DNA of 42,940 bases from C00003060 sp964440795 (GTDB lineage Bacteria; Desulfobacterota; Desulfobacteria; Desulfobacterales; C00003060), in NCBI GenBank assembly GCA_964440795.1, contig CAYTTQ010000017.1, positions 1 through 42,940 on the forward strand. The letters run 5' to 3'. The notes beneath the pieces were generated by a model, which saw only the letters and a program-made list of their open reading frames with translations, searched no databases and was not told the DNA's origin. The position numbers and the translations under genes were made by a program. This document shows, piece by piece, positions 41,516-42,940 of the stretch. Every line of letters starts with the position of its first letter. The first letter of the stretch is position 1.

Positions 41516-41540
41516 GGGCTCGCAAAAAGCGGATAAACCT

Positions 41541-41766
41541 TTCTCAGGTTTCGCACCCAGTACAACGCTTTTCGCCCGGTGCGGGAAGGAACTCCGCTTC
41601 ACTCGGGCCTACAATTCCGTCAAGCGGTTCCCGAAAGGAAGGTGGACGCTATCCGTGTAGGCCCTCGTTCAACGAAATTCCTTCCCGCACCTTCCTGCAT
41701 ATTAGCGGCTGTAAAGTCCCGCGCTGGAGGCAGTCGGGTTAAAATAGGGGGTGCGAAACTTGAGAA
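41541..41766. mobile_element. MITE-like element with nested inverted repeats
   Basis: 226 bp bounded by 18-bp terminal inverted repeats (41541-41558 and 41749-41766, 17 of 18 positions matching; the ends read TTCTCAGGTTTCGCACCC). CCT lies directly outside on both sides and may be a 3-bp target duplication. Inside is a second inverted repeat: a perfect 14-bp outer part (41578-41591 with 41678-41691) and a perfect 9-bp inner part GGGCCTACA (41605-41613 with 41656-41664). There is no gene within. The right end is 8 bp from the end of the DUF368 gene. Confidence 0.7.
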
Positions 41767-41774
41767 CCTTTCTT

Positions 41775-42707
41775 TTATTGGTGTTGTCCGCCCAGTCGGT
41801 GGATAAGGCTCACGGCGACAAAACCGGTGATCATCAGAGACAGGGCCAGGATAACTTCGCTTTCCCAGTGTTCGGGAAGCCTGTTTCTCTGGATCAACGG
41901 TACCAGATCCCCGTGACGGTCTCTCATCATGGATACGGCTTCTTTCCAGGGCCAGATCTTTCTCAGAGAGCCCAGCATAAGTCCTCCCAGTAGCGATACC
42001 GTCAAATCATGGTACCTGTCGAGAAGCCAACTCAGTAACCGGGAAAACAAGACAATGCCGGCACACGCCCCGGCGGCGATAACTCCCAGAGACATCAGGT
42101 CGCGATCATTCACCGCCTGCAGGACAAACTCATACTTTCCCATAAGTACCAATATAAAAGAGCCGGATATGCCTGGAAGGATCATGGCGCAAATGGCGAT
42201 TGCCCCACTGAGAAAAAGAAACCAGGCCCTTTCGGGCGTTGACAGGGGGACCAGCCCGACAAGAAAATACGCCCCTAACGCACCAACCCCAAAAACAGCC
42301 CACCTCGACATGATCCAGTCATCGACCCGACGACCGACAATGACGATGGAACCAAGAATTAATCCAAAAAAAAACGACCACAACAGAACCGGTTCATTCT
42401 GGAGCAACCAACTCAGGATTTTGGCCAGGGAAAATACGGCGACGAGGATGCCGATTCCCACCGCAGCCAGAAATTGATAAGAGACCCGGTTCAAGAAGTC
42501 CTTAATGCGGAATCTGAGGAGGAGGCGAAGGCTTGGGAGATCAAAAGACTTGATGGCATGGATCAAGTCTTCATATATACCCGTGATTAGGGCTATTGTG
42601 CCTCCCGATACTCCGGGAACGACATCGGACGCACCCATACAAAAGCCTTTTACGGCCAATGTGACATAATACGAGAATGGTCGTTGAGGGTCCGTATGTG
42701 TTGTCAT
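41775..42707 (-). CDS. DUF368 membrane protein, polyprenyl-phosphate transporter family
   Basis: 310 residues with about eight to ten hydrophobic helices. Two internally related signatures, GASDVVPGVSGGTIALITGIYE near residue 25 and ILPGISGSFILVLMGKYE near residue 175, mark DUF368 and suggest an inverted or duplicated topology. This family (PopT) has been reported to recycle undecaprenyl phosphate across the cytoplasmic membrane for cell-wall synthesis. The assignment is by family, with no supporting neighbour here. The start is ATG 42707. The MITE-like element abuts its 3' end. Confidence 0.92.
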   Translation of the reverse strand: MTTHTDPQRPFSYYVTLAVKGFCMGASDVVPGVSGGTIALITGIYEDLIHAIKSFDLPSLRLLLRFRIKDFLNRVSYQFLAAVGIGILVAVFSLAKILSWLLQNEPVLLWSFFFGLILGSIVIVGRRVDDWIMSRWAVFGVGALGAYFLVGLVPLSTPERAWFLFLSGAIAICAMILPGISGSFILVLMGKYEFVLQAVNDRDLMSLGVIAAGACAGIVLFSRLLSWLLDRYHDLTVSLLGGLMLGSLRKIWPWKEAVSMMRDRHGDLVPLIQRNRLPEHWESEVILALSLMITGFVAVSLIHRLGGQHQ

Positions 42708-42784
42708 TTATCGGTCATAGATGAACCAGGAACGTACTCAACGAATGAGATACGGGCGTGCCCGCGGGGGGTGTTCCGTGCATC

Positions 42785-42813
42785 TTGACACTATATCGGC
42801 ACTCGTTTATAAT
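42785..42813 (+). promoter_or_regulatory. Consensus sigma-70 promoter at the right edge
   Basis: TTGACA (42785-42790) and TATAAT (42808-42813) are separated by exactly 17 bp, a perfect match to the sigma-70 consensus. Transcription should start near 42820 and run out of the window. The 120 bases beyond it contain only a 13-codon frame from ATG 42842 and no recognisable RNA gene. Confidence 0.85.
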
Positions 42814-42940
42814 TTCAACAAGAACCGAGGCTTGGAATAGGCATGTCCCTTATCTCCGAGGCTCAGCACTTCCAACGAACTTGACTTGTCTTTTTTGAGA
42901 AGGTCGTGCGCTGGGGCCGCTTCAAATTTCAAGGCGCCTA

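Overview
The window looks like chromosomal DNA of an anaerobic, menaquinone-using Desulfobacterota bacterium (a sulfate reducer or close relative). This is inferred from gene content: an HdrA-MvhD-MvhG-MvhA hydrogenase/heterodisulfide-reductase module, a TusA protein, a thiolase/DUF35 pair of the kind seen in anaerobic acyl-CoA metabolism, a bacterial V-type ATPase, PilZ proteins and classical menaquinone genes. Genes are densely packed, often with 4-bp overlaps and several GTG or TTG starts. No gap exceeds about 300 bp. I see no CRISPR array, integrase, transposase gene or rRNA.

Layout. (1) 1-5.7 kb, + strand: end of an unidentified gene, an orphan P-loop protein closed by a clear terminator, then aroF-menA-menC-menE. 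(2) 16.2-5.7 kb, - strand: mfd, a parvulin lipoprotein, surA, a PilZ protein, a receiver-domain protein with a C-terminal membrane helix, mgtE, recO, glyQ and a DHNA-CoA-type thioesterase that meets menE tail to tail. (3) 16.36 kb: tRNA-Thr(CGT) with its own promoter. (4) 16.7-24.5 kb, + strand: V-ATPase operon B-D-I-K-E-DUF2764-A, followed by a small Cys-cluster protein. (5) 24.7-29.9 kb, + strand: hdrA-mvhD-mvhG-mvhA, then tusA. (6) 32.1-29.9 kb, - strand: an AAA_26/DRTGG-like protein, a second PilZ protein and orn. (7) 32.3-36.7 kb, + strand: glgB, then a thiolase-fold protein and its DUF35 partner. (8) 36.7-40.0 kb: a second Cys-cluster protein (-), a Nudix hydrolase (+) and glyS (-). (9) 40.3-42.9 kb: nitroreductase and pcm (+), a 226-bp MITE-like element, a DUF368 polyprenyl-phosphate transporter (-), and a consensus promoter pointing out of the window.

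How they fit. Shikimate entry (aroF) and late menaquinone steps (menC, menE, thioesterase, menA) lie together. The other men genes are not here. The MvhADG hydrogenase would feed H2 electrons through MvhD into the flavin protein HdrA, but no HdrB or HdrC is encoded in the window, so the electron acceptor is open. The V-ATPase carries the ligand pattern of sodium-binding K subunits, which suggests Na+ rather than H+ coupling.

Most unusual points: a V-ATPase operon that is a circular permutation of the chlamydial/spirochaetal order; a NiFe large subunit whose reading frame stops exactly at the final metal-binding histidine; a thiolase homologue with Gly in place of the nucleophilic Cys, beside a zinc-ribbon DUF35 partner; a membrane-tailed receiver protein without an output domain; glyQ and glyS separated by about 31 kb; and a nested-palindrome MITE-like element.
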